A DNA stretch of 64,000 nt from Pectinophora gossypiella (GCF_024362695.1 NC_065417.1:1729001-1793000), one strand, 5' to 3'. Positions 1 through 9,515 are shown, numbered from the stretch's first letter. Numbers and translations are program-made. The notes: generated by a model from the letters alone, not told the origin.

Positions 1-269
1 ACATAAATTTTATTTATTTATTTATTTATTTAATAAACACACGTAACAGGTTACAGACACAAATCTTATGAAATAATACACTTTTTGAGGTTCAGACTGT
101 AGCCCAACTAAACGTATGCGTTATACAATACTATGGTGGGAAAACACGACGCAAATTAAAAGATATTACAATAAAATATACTAAGTATATTGTATACTGA
201 GAACTGATATTAGGCAGCTAAATTACTCAATTGTATATCAATATTTTATGTTTATTTTTATTTTTTTTA

Positions 270-448
270 AAGAACGTCTAGGGCCCTGTGCCGAGGTTTT
301 TCTTGCAGCTTCTTTTCCCCGGCTATACAGGTTGTGAGAAGCTGCAGTAGTTTTAGGCGGATGAGACGTTCGTTATGTAAAAATTGACGATTCAAAGTGT
401 AACTATGTTACCTACTGAATAAAGATATTTTTGAATTTGAATTTATTT
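270..448 (+). repeat. LINE-3 3' end (non-LTR retrotransposon 3' UTR)
   Basis: A dispersed block running from GAACGTCTAGGGCCCTGTGC to ATAAAGATATTTTTGAATTT. It recurs at 5085-5256 (minus), 12318-12482, 34672-34826, 39455-39648 and 43898-44030 (minus), with degraded pieces near 26815 and 32106. The constant 3' end with an AATAAA-like signal and short GAATTT repeats, and variable 5' truncation, are the signature of a LINE 3' UTR. No reverse transcriptase coding is present in this copy. The clade cannot be assigned from the 3' end alone. Confidence 0.7.
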
Positions 449-665
449 TTGAACTACGATTCATGGATCAACGGCCAAATCTTCAGGTGAGCATTATGTT
501 TCTAATAAGAAAACGAATGAAGGCCGGAAAATTATTATTAAAAATATCAATATCCTTGTCATTAACGACAAGGTCATTGTACTGACGATACATACGGGTG
601 ATAGGGTTGTAAAAGGAGGTATTATTACGATACACGCACAGATTGAATGGTCTAGGATTCTGGGT

Positions 666-735
666 TATAATTGTGACAACTAATGGTTCATAATTTCACC
701 ACTGTTTACAAATAATTCGCTGGGCTCAGTGACTG
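666..735 (-). repeat. Repeat-K fragment
   Basis: About 70 bp matching part of 2230-2446 and, in opposite orientation, 31545-31625. It contains TTCGCTGGGCTCAGTGACTG. Class unknown; no coding or terminal repeats are visible. Confidence 0.5.
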
Positions 736-779
736 AACTTTAGCTCTTTGATTGCACATCCATCCTCACCGAGGTTTCT

Positions 780-862
780 GTTAGACCAACGTGATAGGTG
801 GTGAGCCGTGTTCGTCTATAATGGTCGAGTCAACTGTGTTAGTTAAAACTGCACTGAATTCG
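780..862 (-). repeat. SINE-F fragment (3' part)
   Basis: Shares TTAGACCAACGT, GGTGAGCCGT and AACTGTGTTAGT blocks with 34827-34988, where a tRNA-like head follows. Here only the distal part remains. Orientation is inferred from the 34.8 kb and 9.4 kb copies. Confidence 0.45.
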
Positions 863-942
863 ATTTCATGAGTTTGAATTCGTTTAGATCATAGATAATT
901 GATATCACGTGGTTTCCAAGATTTGAACCCAGTATGCTCGCC

Positions 943-1281
943 TCCGTGGTCTAACAGCCTCCGTGGTCTAGTGGTTAAGAGCGTTAGGCTCACGATCTGG
1001 AGGTCCGGGTTCGATTCCCGATGGGGACATTGTCGAAATCACTTTGTGAGACTGTCCTTTGTTTGGTAAGGACTTTTCAGGCTTGAATCACCTGATTGTC
1101 CGAAAAAGTAAGATGATTCCGTGTTTCGGAGGGCACGTTAAGCCGTTGGTCCCGGCTATTAGCCGTAAAAACATCTCCACCAACCCGCATTGGAGCAGCG
1201 TGGTGGAGTATGCTCCATATCCCCTCCGGTTGATTGAGGGGAGGCCTGTGTCCAGCAGTGGGACGTATATAGGCTGTTTAT
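943..1281 (+). repeat. SINE-A, near full length, with target-site duplication
   Basis: A tRNA-derived SINE. The head carries an A-box-like TGGTCTAGTGG and a B-box-like GGTTCGATTCC at about 1010. The core TCGGAGGGCACGTTAAGCC follows, and the tail contains GGGGAGGCCTGTGTCCAGCA. An 11-bp direct repeat GTATGCTCGCC flanks it (932-942 and 1282-1292). The first 14 or so bases of the head are duplicated at 943-960, which suggests reverse-transcriptase slippage at 5' completion. The reading frame at 1059-1376 lies inside this repeat and is not a gene. Confidence 0.85.
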
Positions 1282-1442
1282 GTATGCTCGCCCCCTATTG
1301 CATGGAACTTAAACATAGCTGGCAAGCTGTACTATACACCTCTGCCTACCCCTTTAGGGATACTGGCGTGACATAAGTCACATCAAATGTGAATTTTATG
1401 CTCCTCTCTCGACGCTTTTGTTTTTATTTTTGACACTTACTA

Positions 1443-1540
1443 CGTTGCCGAACAAATGGACTGCGCTGAAGGCTCTAACCCGGTAAAGATTTCAAGGCCC
1501 AGTTGGGCGCGGACCTCGACTTAGCGTCATCTGAGAGGAT
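1443..1540 (-). repeat. Repeat-4 fragment (degenerate)
   Basis: Matches the reverse of 26660-26760 (GCACCCTCAGGCCTGTTGTC family) with many changes. Unclassified retroposon-like repeat. Other copies are at 3262-3345, 9755-10020, 12490-12575, 26459-26810 and 42425-42560. Confidence 0.45.
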
Positions 1541-1542
1541 TA

Positions 1543-1708
1543 TATTTCCATCGCAAAAGTAAAGAATTGAAAATAATTAAAAAAAAAACACACAAAATCA
1601 ATCATGAATTAGTATGCGACGAAAAATTCCACTTGATATTAAATCACAATAATTATGGTCTGAATCATCCCACAAAGTTTTCGTTACGATGTCACTAACA
1701 CCCTGTAT
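1543..1708. mobile_element. MITE-Q, partial
   Basis: Contains the right arm TTCCACTTGATATTAAATCA and the terminus GATGTCACTAACACCCTGTA. Full copies are palindromic, with arms reading inwards from ACAGGGTGTTAGTGACATCG and an AT-rich centre. No transposase; a non-autonomous DNA transposon. Confidence 0.65.
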
Positions 1709-2109
1709 TTGAAAGAATAAATCTACTCTAGTGGGCCGATAGCGTTATGCACTGAATGACGGGAATAGTCGTTATCTGAACGCACTGTCTTTGACCGTGT
1801 TAACAATGTAGAAAATGATACCTAAAGAATCACGTCGCGAACTCATTTAAACGCCAGCGCATAAATCAGCCGAGCTAAAAGCTGGACCTTGTTTGAGTAA
1901 TCGCCACTCCAGCGAGTTCGTGCGGGTTTTTAAGTCCGCTCTTGTGAGTGTTCTTAACTTTACACTTAGTCATGTTGGGTGGTTTAGTAACCACATATCA
2001 AAATTTAGTAAAATTAGTGTTACTAGAACAGTCTCGATTGTTCTCTCTCTCGTGGCATTCTTTAAAGGACATACAATGATGAAGTCAAAATATTTTCGGG
2101 GATAGTGTT

Positions 2110-2206
2110 ATGGGCGAAAGGCAAGAGGGAAACCACTGCCCTATTTTTCCCTAGAAAAGTAGCATGAAGAATGCCACATCGGCAAGAGCGTGTCTCTTAA
2201 ATTAGT
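2110..2206 (+). repeat. LINE-1-type tail, variant
   Basis: Ends in CAAGAGCGTGTCTCTTAAAT, the stem-loop 3' end seen in LINE-1 copies, preceded by CACTGCCCTATTTTTCCCT. The same upstream block is at 55184-55270 in reverse. Fragmentary. Confidence 0.5.
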
Positions 2207-2229
2207 GATGATATGTTATGTATCAAAAA

Positions 2230-2446
2230 TGCACAAAAGAAATGTACGATAAGGTGGTAAAGTCCAATCAGTTTCTTGCAAAGTAATAAATTAACTGGTT
2301 GCACTTAAGACCTTTTGGTTACATGTCGTTTCTGTAATAGACCAAAACACATAAAAAAACATAAATTTTATAATTATGACAACTAATGGTTAATAATTTC
2401 ACCACTGTTTACAAATAATTCGCTGGGCTCAGTGACTGCACTTTTG
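2230..2446 (-). repeat. Repeat-K, uninterrupted copy
   Basis: This is the reference copy for a dispersed repeat. In inverse orientation it is found at 31545-32052, where a LINE-2 tail interrupts it. Motifs include GTACGATAAGG, AACTGGTTGCACTTAAGACC and TTCGCTGGGCTCAGTGACTG. No protein-coding potential. Confidence 0.6.
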
Positions 2447-2454
2447 CTAAGTAC

Positions 2455-2642
2455 TTACAAAAAGTATAAACCCTCCGAAGCACCAATTTTTTTCGGACAG
2501 TCAGGTGATTCAAGCCTGAAAAGTCCTTACCAAACAAAGGACAGTCTCACTAAGTGATTTCGACAATGTCCCTATCGGGAATCGAACCCGGACCTCCAGA
2601 TCGTGAGCCTAACGCTCTAACCACTAGACCATGGACGCTGTT
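2455..2642 (-). repeat. SINE-A, 5' half
   Basis: Reverse-oriented tRNA head with GGGAATCGAACCCGGACCTC (B box complement) and CTAACCACTAGACCATGGAC (A box complement). The body stops in the core near 2460, so the 3' tail is missing. Confidence 0.75.
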
Positions 2643-3060
2643 TGTTGTTAAGCCAGTATATTTATTTAGATTTTTGAGATTTTGATAAAGTTAACCTCTA
2701 GAGTAAAAAGTAAGTAAGTGAAATGTTTGTTTTTCATAAAAAAATACAGAAAATATTGGTAAGTACAATAAAAAACCCCACAAAACTAATTCGTCGGTTT
2801 GTCTGTGGGAGTGGAAATGTTCCGTGCTCTGTGGTATTCCGCCATTGTTATCTTGTTGGTCGCACCAACTTGTAACAAAGTCACTGTTACACACCTAACT
2901 TTGTTACAAACTAAGTCTATCTATCTTATCTTACTATGTCCCTTGTGGGATGGGCAGAGAACGTGGGGGTTTAACCTACGTATGTCTCTGACGTGACGTC
3001 CATGGTCTGTTTCAGTGTGGGCAGTGCAATAAATTGTCACTTATTAATAGCATTTTGGTT

Positions 3061-3345
3061 GAGGAGCTCGGTGGCGCAGCGGTAAACGCGCACGGTCTGC
3101 GATTTGAAGTTAAGCAACTTTCGCAAAGGCCGGTTATAGGATGGATTATCACAAAAAAAGTTTTGACCTCGAGCTCCTCCGTGCTTCGGAAGGCACGTTA
3201 AGCCATTGGTCCTGGCTGCATTAGCAGTCGTTAGGAACTACCAATCCCGCCCGCGTGGTAGATTTTCCTCTCAGACGACGCCCTGAGCCGAGGCTCGCGC
3301 TCAACTGGGCACCCTCAGGCCTGTTGTCTTAAATTTTGTACCGGG
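3061..3345 (+). repeat. SINE-C joined to a Repeat-4 tail
   Basis: The head GAGGAGCTCGGTGGCGCAGC is tRNA-like and recurs at 40990-41110. Downstream comes CTTCGGAAGGCACGTTAAGC, the core shared with SINE-A and SINE-B. From about 3262 the sequence is the Repeat-4 block (GCACCCTCAGGCCTGTTGTC). Either the SINE tail derives from Repeat-4 or the two are juxtaposed. Confidence 0.65.
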
Positions 3346-3611
3346 TGCGAGTGGTACCCTATAAGGGCAGATGATGAGCTGTTTATCTATTTTACTAAAA
3401 TACCCTACATGGCCAGACAAGTAGGGAGCGTTGATGACTCCGGTAATCTACAGTTTACTTAACCTCTAAGCTGAAACTTGAGATCATAAATCACACGCCA
3501 ACCCACCGCTTAGTTTGTTGAGTAATTACGACACCGCCAGACTAAAGTGGTTTTACTTTGATTTTTACCCGACCGACAATCAAGGAGGGTAATGTTTTTC
3601 ATGTGTATGCA

Positions 3612-3878
3612 TGTCCGGGTTCGATTCCCGATGAGGACATTGTCGAAATCACTTTGTGAGACTTTCCTTTGTTTAGTAAGCACTTTTCAGGCTTGAATCA
3701 CCTGATGATGACGAAAACGAAAGATGATTCCGTGCTTCGTTGGTCCCGGCTATTAGCCGTTAAAACACCTCCAACCACCCGCATTGGAGCAGCGTGGTGG
3801 AGTATGCTCCATACCCCTTCCGGTTGATTGAGGGGAGGCGTGTCCGGCAGTGGGACGTATATAAGCTGTTTATGTATG
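3612..3878 (+). repeat. SINE-A, 5' truncated
   Basis: Starts inside the B box (TCCGGGTTCGATTCCCGATG) and continues to the TATGTATG tail. A short internal deletion removes the start of the core. Confidence 0.75.
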
Positions 3879-4019
3879 TATATTTCTTTGTGGCTTCCGG
3901 CTTGATGGATATTGATGTATGAGGTATTTTTTATATATTTCCCATTTCCGATATACTGAAGTGGGAATGGGGGGACATGTCTTCCATATGTAAAATACAT
4001 CTGATTGGGGATGACGGTG

Positions 4020-4130
4020 GAAGGACGACCTAGACGCCTTCCAGAACACCTGGTAGAAGGATGCCCAAGATAGGGATGTTGGAAAGAGAAAGGCCTTTGC
4101 CTAGCAGTAAGACATCAATTAGGCTATATA
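4020..4130 (+). repeat. Decayed LINE tail
   Basis: AAAGGCCTTTGCCTAGCAGT resembles the end of LINE-6 (21336-21404) and the fragment at 48595-48640. Too short and mutated for a confident family call. Confidence 0.35.
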
Positions 4131-4542
4131 GAAAAAAGAAATCCCGTTGATTGCAGGTCCTTTGGTTACTATGGCTATTATGGTTTTGTTTATTATACAT
4201 AAATAACCTACGTATTAAAATTAAAATTCATTAAAATTCAAATTATTGATTTCAGATTAATATCCATAATTATAAGTACATTAGATGAGATTCCATATTT
4301 AAAATTAAAATTAAATTATATAAATTCAAATAAAATAAAATTATCAATTTCTTAATAAATAAAATAAAATTAATATTATTAAAAAAGATAAAATAAGTAC
4401 ATGAAATAAAATACATTGGTGCTCATTTGGGTGCGGGGACATAGCGACATCATACAGTAAACACCACGTATTCCCCTTTATAATGTTACTCTATTTAACA
4501 AAATCTCGATTTCTTACAAGTAAAAATTGAGATCACAAATGG
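4131..4542. other. AT-rich intergenic stretch
   Basis: Mostly A/T with AAAATTAAAATT-type simple sequence at 4205-4400. I see no gene, RNA or recognisable element in it. Confidence 0.5.
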
Positions 4543-4960
4543 GCTAGTTTCCAACTAGTCAAATAAGTTACTTTTTACTAAACTTCAAAACACGAAATTA
4601 CTGTGGAATTTGTATGAAAGACCACATTGTGAAGTGTGAAACGTGATAAAATGTGGGACTAATTATTACGATTTTCTTGATTTAAATTCATAAATAAGTT
4701 AAATAGAAAAAGAAAATGTTTTTCGTTACTTTTAGATTAGGGGGGTTAAAATGGCCAGATCGAAGCAATTCATCTAAGAAAGCAATATTGCAATTTGACA
4801 TTTGCGCATATAAAAGTAAGTGCGCAATGCAAACAAATGTCAAATAGCAATATTGCTTTCTTAGATGAATTGCTTCGATGTGGCCATTTTAACCCCCCTG
4901 TATTTATTTCGTAATCAGAATTTCATAATTTATCTTGAACCTAGTACACGACCCAATTCA
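4543..4960. mobile_element. MITE-U interrupted by MITE-P
   Basis: Begins CTAGTTTCCAACTAGTCAAA and ends near CGACCCAATT. The same element is uninterrupted at 33471-33745 and truncated at 10984-11095 and 46057-46105. Comparison with 33471-33745 places a 161-bp MITE-P between TTTTAGATT and GTATTTATTT. No coding. Confidence 0.75.
4739..4899. mobile_element. MITE-P, complete palindromic copy
   Basis: A near-perfect foldback. The left arm starts AGGGGGGTTAAAATGGCC and the right arm ends GGCCATTTTAACCCCCCT, with AAGCAATTCATCTAAGAAAG in each arm. Other copies are at 19672-19831, 33207-33363, 37388-37497 (one arm plus), 49650-49810 (chimeric) and 49958-50118, with end fragments at 8980-9021 and 54508-54532. 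The superfamily is unresolved because no clear target duplication is visible. Confidence 0.85.
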
Positions 4961-4965
4961 AATTC

Positions 4966-5078
4966 TTCTTCTTATTATCATGTGGATTGTGAGGTGGAAT
5001 ACCAACCTCATCAACCCTGGTGTCAGGGTGATTATTGAGCCGCCAAAGGCCCTTGACATGGCTCATGTAACGATGTAA
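4966..5078 (-). repeat. SINE-B, 3' end
   Basis: Reverse-oriented tail with TCATCAACCCTGGTGTCAGG and GACATGGCTCATGTAACGA. The tRNA head and core are absent. Confidence 0.7.
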
Positions 5079-5084
5079 TTCAAA

Positions 5085-5256
5085 TTTTAAAATATCTTTA
5101 TTCAGTAGATAACATAGTTACAGTTTGAATCGTCAGTTTTTTAATAATGAATGTCTCATCCGCCTAAAACTACTGCAGCTTCTCACAACCTGTATAGCCG
5201 TGGAAAAGAAGCTGCAAAAAAAAAGCCTCGGCACAGGGCCCTAGACGTTTTTTTTT
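5085..5256 (-). repeat. LINE-3 3' end
   Basis: Reverse copy of the block at 270-448. It starts with AAATTCAAATTTTAAAATAT and ends in CTAGACGTTTTTT. Confidence 0.7.
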
Positions 5257-5776
5257 TTAATATGAGTAAGGGAGTACGCGCGGACCGTTTGTCTTCCTCG
5301 CACGCACGGGTAAGGTAGCAAACGGTAAGAATGAATTTTGTATGGAGTGTCCGCTCTGTGGTAATTCTTTGAAGTTTATTCGTGAATTCGTGACCTTTGG
5401 TTAAATTATCTTATCAGTGTCACTGGGGGCAAAGTCAGTTAAATAAAAGAAGACCCTTTTTGTTCTTGAAGGGTCTTATAAGGAAAATAATGCTTTGCAT
5501 AAAATATTGGGGCTATTTTATTTAAATGTCTGTATTTAAATAATGGAGGTTCTGTTCGGTATGTGAGTGTCTTTTGATATTTGAAACAAATTTGTTTTTT
5601 ATTATATATTTCGCATGCGAGTTGAAAGCGAGCGATTCAAAAATAAAGACCAGGAGAAGTCGTATTATGTTATTAGTTCACAGATCTCGGTTGGCAATTT
5701 GTAACGGGAGAAATTTCTCACATGCTCAGACAGAGTCGACGGGAGAGGCAGATACGTGGATAGAATAAACTGTACA
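5257..5776. other. Intergenic, nothing recognised
   Basis: A 64-codon reading frame at 5574-5768 has no motif, splice context or family resemblance. I see no repeat copy elsewhere in the window. Confidence 0.4.
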
Positions 5777-5832
5777 CTGCAGGCTAGTGTTGCTCTATAA
5801 CTGGCTGTATATCGATTAATAGTCGATTATAT

Positions 5833-5843
<11 letters not shown>

Positions 5844-5867
<24 letters not shown>

Positions 5868-6098
5868 ATTTAAGAGCTGCGCTCTTGTCGGTGGAGTAAT
5901 CGCCTTCAATACTCTATAGATAGGGCGTGTAGAACGGTGGTTGCCCCAATCGCCTTCCGTTCCAAAGTACACCGACCAATTTCACAATCGGTGATGTTCT
6001 AGCTAGAGCCCTATCCGAATCCATTTCCTCGGCCTCCAACCAGTACTGGTACCGCTGCTTATATTCTAACCCCATAAATAATCTAAATTTTGACATGC
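5844..6098 (-). repeat. LINE-1b 3' tail, coding remnant
   Basis: Minus-strand reading gives a C-terminal LINE peptide with YKQRYQYWLEAEEMDS and NGRRLGQPPF, followed by the 3' end with the stem-loop AAGAGC/GCTCTT and a CT-rich run (GAGA repeats on the minus strand). A second copy on the plus strand is at 33960-34180. Reading frame intact only locally; 5' truncated. Confidence 0.6.
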
Positions 6099-6264
6099 CT
6101 ATCGATATTTAAAATCGATATAATTGTGGTATTATATCAATTTTTGTCAATTATAAAATGTATGTTGTAATTATAAAAAAAACATTTTTTTTTAGATATA
6201 ATTGATACCTACTATTAATAGTAAACATAATTGTAATATTATCAATTAAATCGATTTTATCGAC

Positions 6265-6360
6265 GTATTGGTTAAGAATAAGAAAAGCAAGAGATCGAAG
6301 CAAATGGAATTCCATAATCTCTGCTTACCCCGATGGGAAATAAGCGTGAGTTTATGTATG
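6265..6360 (+). repeat. LINE-2 3' tail
   Basis: GATCGAAGCAAATGGAATTC, TCTCTGCTTACCCCGATGGG and a TTTATGTATGTG tail match other LINE-2 ends (22530, 31690, 45228, 49345). Encodes the conserved SKWNSI...SAYP end of the ORF. Confidence 0.6.
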
Positions 6361-6490
6361 TGTTGTGTTGGGTTGTGTGTGTTAAGAATCCATTAACGAA
6401 AATTGAAAAATTTTCAGTATCAATATTTCGATTTTTAAGCTTCATAATCGATTAATTGATAATCGATTACTCGGCAACACTACTGCAGGC

Positions 6491-7010
6491 GAAGAATGGA
6501 CGAGTCTAACGTATTTACAACGGTATTACCTATATGTCAAAGAACGTGAAGAAGGTTTAAAAGTGGAGGCAACCCTACAATAAATACAATACTCTCGACA
6601 AATATACAATTCGGGAGGGTAAATAGGCGTTTAAGGGCCATATTTCATCATACATTTACTTTAGAGTAACCTACAAAATGTATCCTATCCTTTCTTCCAG
6701 TTCCAAGTTTCCGCCTACAATAACTGCAAACTGCGGAATTTTCCCAAAATGTCTAACAAAAGTTACAATAAGATGAACAGGACGCCGTGACGTCTTCAAA
6801 ATACGTCAATACGCCCAATATGAGTACGTCGATAAGTACATCAAATATTTACCGGGCACTTGACGGTTTCAATAACTTGATATATCGAGAGGCCTTTGCT
6901 GACTTCAGTTAGGTATCTTCTATAAGTACTTAGATGAATTGTTGAAAAGTGGAGTCAGGCAATATTGATGTCGGAAATATGTTTTTACCGATATAGCAAC
7001 AGCAACAGGA
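6491..7010. other. Intergenic, nothing recognised
   Basis: No ORF, SINE box or inverted terminal repeats seen. Moderate AT content with no simple repeat. Confidence 0.35.
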
Positions 7011-7378
7011 ACCGGAGAGGAAATATGATTGGCCACCTGATACGACACGATTCGTTGTTTTAAGTTTACGCGGTTATTATCATAATTAAAGCACATAATA
7101 ACGGGTTCTTACCGCGTTTAATATCGGGAGTCTCATATCCCCATTTAAACGCGGTAAGAACCCGTTATTATGTGCTTTAATTACGACACGATTCATTTAT
7201 GACAAAAATCATAGAAGGAAAAATTGAAGGGAAGAGGAACATTTATGAAACAAATAGAAGAGAAGGTGCAGGTCGTGTCGTATCAGGAGGTGAATGATTT
7301 GGCGGGAAGAAGAGAGGAATGGCGATTACTCCACCGACAAGAGCGCAGCTCTCCAATAATGAGAGAGAGAGAGCTATT
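7011..7378 (+). repeat. LINE-1 C-terminal coding tail, interrupted
   Basis: Before interruption this encoded the LINE-1 C terminus (MIGHLIRHD..F...IIEGK, then VQVVSYQEVNDLAGRREEWR and LLHRQERS), as at 14035-14400 and 49000-49258. A 128-bp hairpin element with a 13-bp target duplication sits inside (7054-7181). The 3' end carries the AAGAGC/GCTCT inverted repeat and GAGAGA. The family is an APE-type non-LTR retrotransposon, possibly RTE-like. Confidence 0.7.
7054..7181 (-). mobile_element. HP element: 128-bp hairpin retroposon-like insertion
   Basis: Flanked by the exact 13-bp duplication TACGACACGATTC (7041-7053 and 7182-7194). On the minus strand it reads as a long hairpin built on AACGGGTTCTTACCGCG and its complement, then a tail ending ACCGCGTAAACTTAAAACAA. 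A second copy (31045-31138) has the same order and also a 13-bp duplication. No tRNA box, polyA or ORF is present. Confidence 0.8.
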
Positions 7379-7467
7379 ACCCGTGCTTGGAGAGACTCAC
7401 AAAGAGAAAATTCTGACTTGGACGGGACTGGAATCCGCTGCTGTTGTCTTGCTTCTTGGCTAGGAGG

Positions 7468-7611
7468 AGGACCCGGTGGCGTAATGGTTACCACACTCGT
7501 CCTGGCTTGAGGAGAGCTGCGGATTTAAGTCCTGCCCGAATCAGATAGTTTCCGATTTAAATTTTCTCTTATTAATTGGGTAACGGCAAATGTACAATAA
7601 GTCAGGTGAAA
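7468..7611 (+). repeat. SINE-E, tRNA-like head with A tail
   Basis: A single copy in this window. The tRNA-like segment contains GGTGGCGTAATGGTTACC (A-box region) and GATTTAAGTCCTGCCCG (degenerate B box). It ends in a 12-A run at about 7600-7611. I saw no target duplication. Confidence 0.5.
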
Positions 7612-7671
7612 AAAAAAAAAACTACGTATGTCAAAGATAATGATGATTTGATTGTGTGAATGATGGAATTC

Positions 7672-7735
7672 TTCTAAGGCAGTCGTTTCTGTAAATAACC
7701 AGATCCTGTGACAAAGGGATAGCGGATAGGGAGAT
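7672..7735 (+). repeat. SINE-D 3' fragment
   Basis: AAGGCAGTCGTTTCTGTAAA and CAGATCCTGTGA match the distal part of SINE-D (44600-44650) with several changes. Confidence 0.4.
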
Positions 7736-7844
7736 CATGATTACATATCGATAACATTAATTTATTTTAATTAAGTAGTTCATGATTCATATGGAATGCC
7801 ATCAATATTAAACAGATATAGTTAACCGCAACCAAATCCATTAA

Positions 7845-8400
7845 AAAAATAAATAAAAAATAAAAATAAAAATAAAAATCTTTTATTTCAGACTAATAGT
7901 GCCCATTTTTTTGTTAGTAACAATGTAACTTACAAACTATGTTAGTACACAACAATGATGTAGCGTGGGAATTTTATAATAATAATTAGCCCATCCCTCG
8001 GTCTACCCGTTTAACGTGCAGATCCAGGAACCGGCCAAAAACATCAGAGTCCATTCTCGCCTCTATCATATTTAGGATTCCATTGGTGCTGCCCCGCATT
8101 CGCTGCAACACCGATGTGGTCTTTTTGCGCATAATTGTATAAAAACAATCGACATTTGCGTTGGCAAACATACCTGATGCGCTGCAAAAACGTGGAAGCC
8201 TCAACAGAACCCTAAACATGTTATTATACTGTATTCGCAGAGCGTTGTACGATTTTTGTGTAAAACTGGCCCATAAACCACTCGTGTAGAAACTCTGACA
8301 AAATGCTTTGAAAAGCGTTATTTTAACATCAGCCGTACAACGAGTGAATCTATGTACCAGTATTAAAAACATAATTACCATATCATGGTACACCAATAAT
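7845..8400 (-). pseudogene. LINE-4 ORF2 C-terminal fragment and 3' UTR (Jockey/CR1-like)
   Basis: The minus strand (8396-7986) has 130 or so uninterrupted codons resembling the region after the reverse transcriptase of Jockey/CR1-type LINEs. It includes VKITLFKAFCQSFYTSGLW, SYNALRIQYNNMFRVLLRLP, and RFCSASGMFA with a following RK repeat. In intact elements ORF2 supplies endonuclease and reverse transcriptase for target-primed integration; only the tail survives here. A 3' UTR of about 140 bp ends in AATAAAAG plus T/A repeats near 7845. It is 5' truncated, so it is a dead copy. The coding frame has stayed open, which suggests a fairly recent insertion. Confidence 0.75.
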
Positions 8401-9329
8401 TATGATGAAGCAACGAAATAATGGTCCTACAATAATTTTAACATTAAAATTAGTAGCGAAATAATAAATACACGGTCACACATGGGCGGATAAAATGAAT
8501 TTATAAAAAATTAGCACTTTAGTTTTCAGTTAATATTATATGGCGCTCCCTTAAGGTGAGTACTGACCGGTGTTACGAGGCGTATTGTACCATTCGCAGC
8601 GAGCATGATATGTTACGTCATGTGCTTAAAATCAGTGTTGGTGCTCGCTATGAGCGCCTTATTTCCCTGTACTGACAGCACGAATGCTCGCTGTGTAACA
8701 TTTTACATTACGCGTCGTAACACTAGCCAGTACCCACCTTTACATTTCTTCTATTGCGGTGCCCTTACTGGGTGTCATATTAGGCTTGTAGTAATTAATA
8801 GTCATAGTCATTTATTGATAATAATAATTACACGTCACAGATATTACAAAATTCAATTACATTAAAATATATTATCAATTATGAATTGAATTGTTGCAGA
8901 TCCTCTAAAAAATGCGACCATTTTACCAAATATACCAGAATTTTTTGAGTAATGCTCGGAATTCAGGAAATGATTTGGTTTTAGATGAATTGCTAAAGTG
9001 GCCATTTTAGCCCCCCAGGTCGTCAAAATTATAGAATGCCTGCTCGATAAGCCATTTTTTAAGTCTTTAATTTAAATATGGTGCAAAGTTCTTTGCTATG
9101 TACTTATATTATGGTTTATACTGTAATGTTGCAAATGTCTATATAAATAAATAAATTATAACAACTGTAATAAATACCATGTGACTTGAAAAATAAATAA
9201 ACAAATGACGAAATGTGATTGGGATATTTCATATCGAGAACATTGTTGAATGTCCCCATGTAGTTCATAAATTCACGCCTCGTTCAAAAATTAAAAAAAA
9301 ACTGTCAGAGGAGGTTACGATCCTGACAA
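8401..9329. other. Intergenic with a MITE-P end fragment
   Basis: Only 8980-9021 is recognised: one MITE-P arm ending GTGGCCATTTTAGCCCCCCA. The rest holds no supported gene; the 86-codon frame at 8605-8865 shows no motif. Confidence 0.45.
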
Positions 9330-9515
9330 ACTACATACTCGCCGGTTCACCCTTGATATCTACCCCACGCCCAATAGTCCAGCCAACTGTATTAAAGAAA
9401 AGTGCAGTTAAGGTAAATTAATAACTCGGGCAAGTAAGGTACCAGGATTCGCCCCGGCGCTCCCCGATTGAGTAGCAAGCCGGTGAACCACAGAACCACA
9501 TTGACTAATTGCAAA
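9330..9515 (-). repeat. SINE-F
   Basis: Minus-strand tRNA-like head with GTGGTTCTGTGGTTCACCGG (A-box side) and GGGGCGAATCCTGGTACC (B-box side), then GAGTTATTAATTTACC and an AACTGCACTTTTC block. Related to 34827-34988 and 780-862. Confidence 0.55.

Larger units (their letters stand above)
5785..6482. mobile_element. hAT-like non-autonomous element (MITE-X) with nested LINE tails
   Basis: Flanked by an exact 8-bp duplication CTGCAGGC (5777-5784 and 6483-6490). Termini are TAGTGTTGC on the left and GCAACACTA on the right, and both arms then run into ATCGATTA-rich sequence. An 8-bp duplication with a TAGTGTTGC-type end fits the hAT superfamily. No transposase is left. It holds two LINE tails (5844-6098 and 6265-6360). 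A related element is at 52322-52546. Confidence 0.7.

Noticed and set aside
955..1030. tRNA gene
   Set aside because: A- and B-box-like sequences are present here and at many other sites, but each continues into a SINE body and the acceptor arms do not pair well. No site looks like a functional tRNA gene.
1059..1376. 105-codon reading frame as a gene
   Set aside because: It lies wholly within SINE-A, and related frames appear in other SINE-A copies (for example the minus frames at 11414 and 38732).
5914..6096. Host gene on the minus strand
   Set aside because: The peptide is the C terminus of LINE-1b; a paralog at 33960-34180 has the same 3' end.
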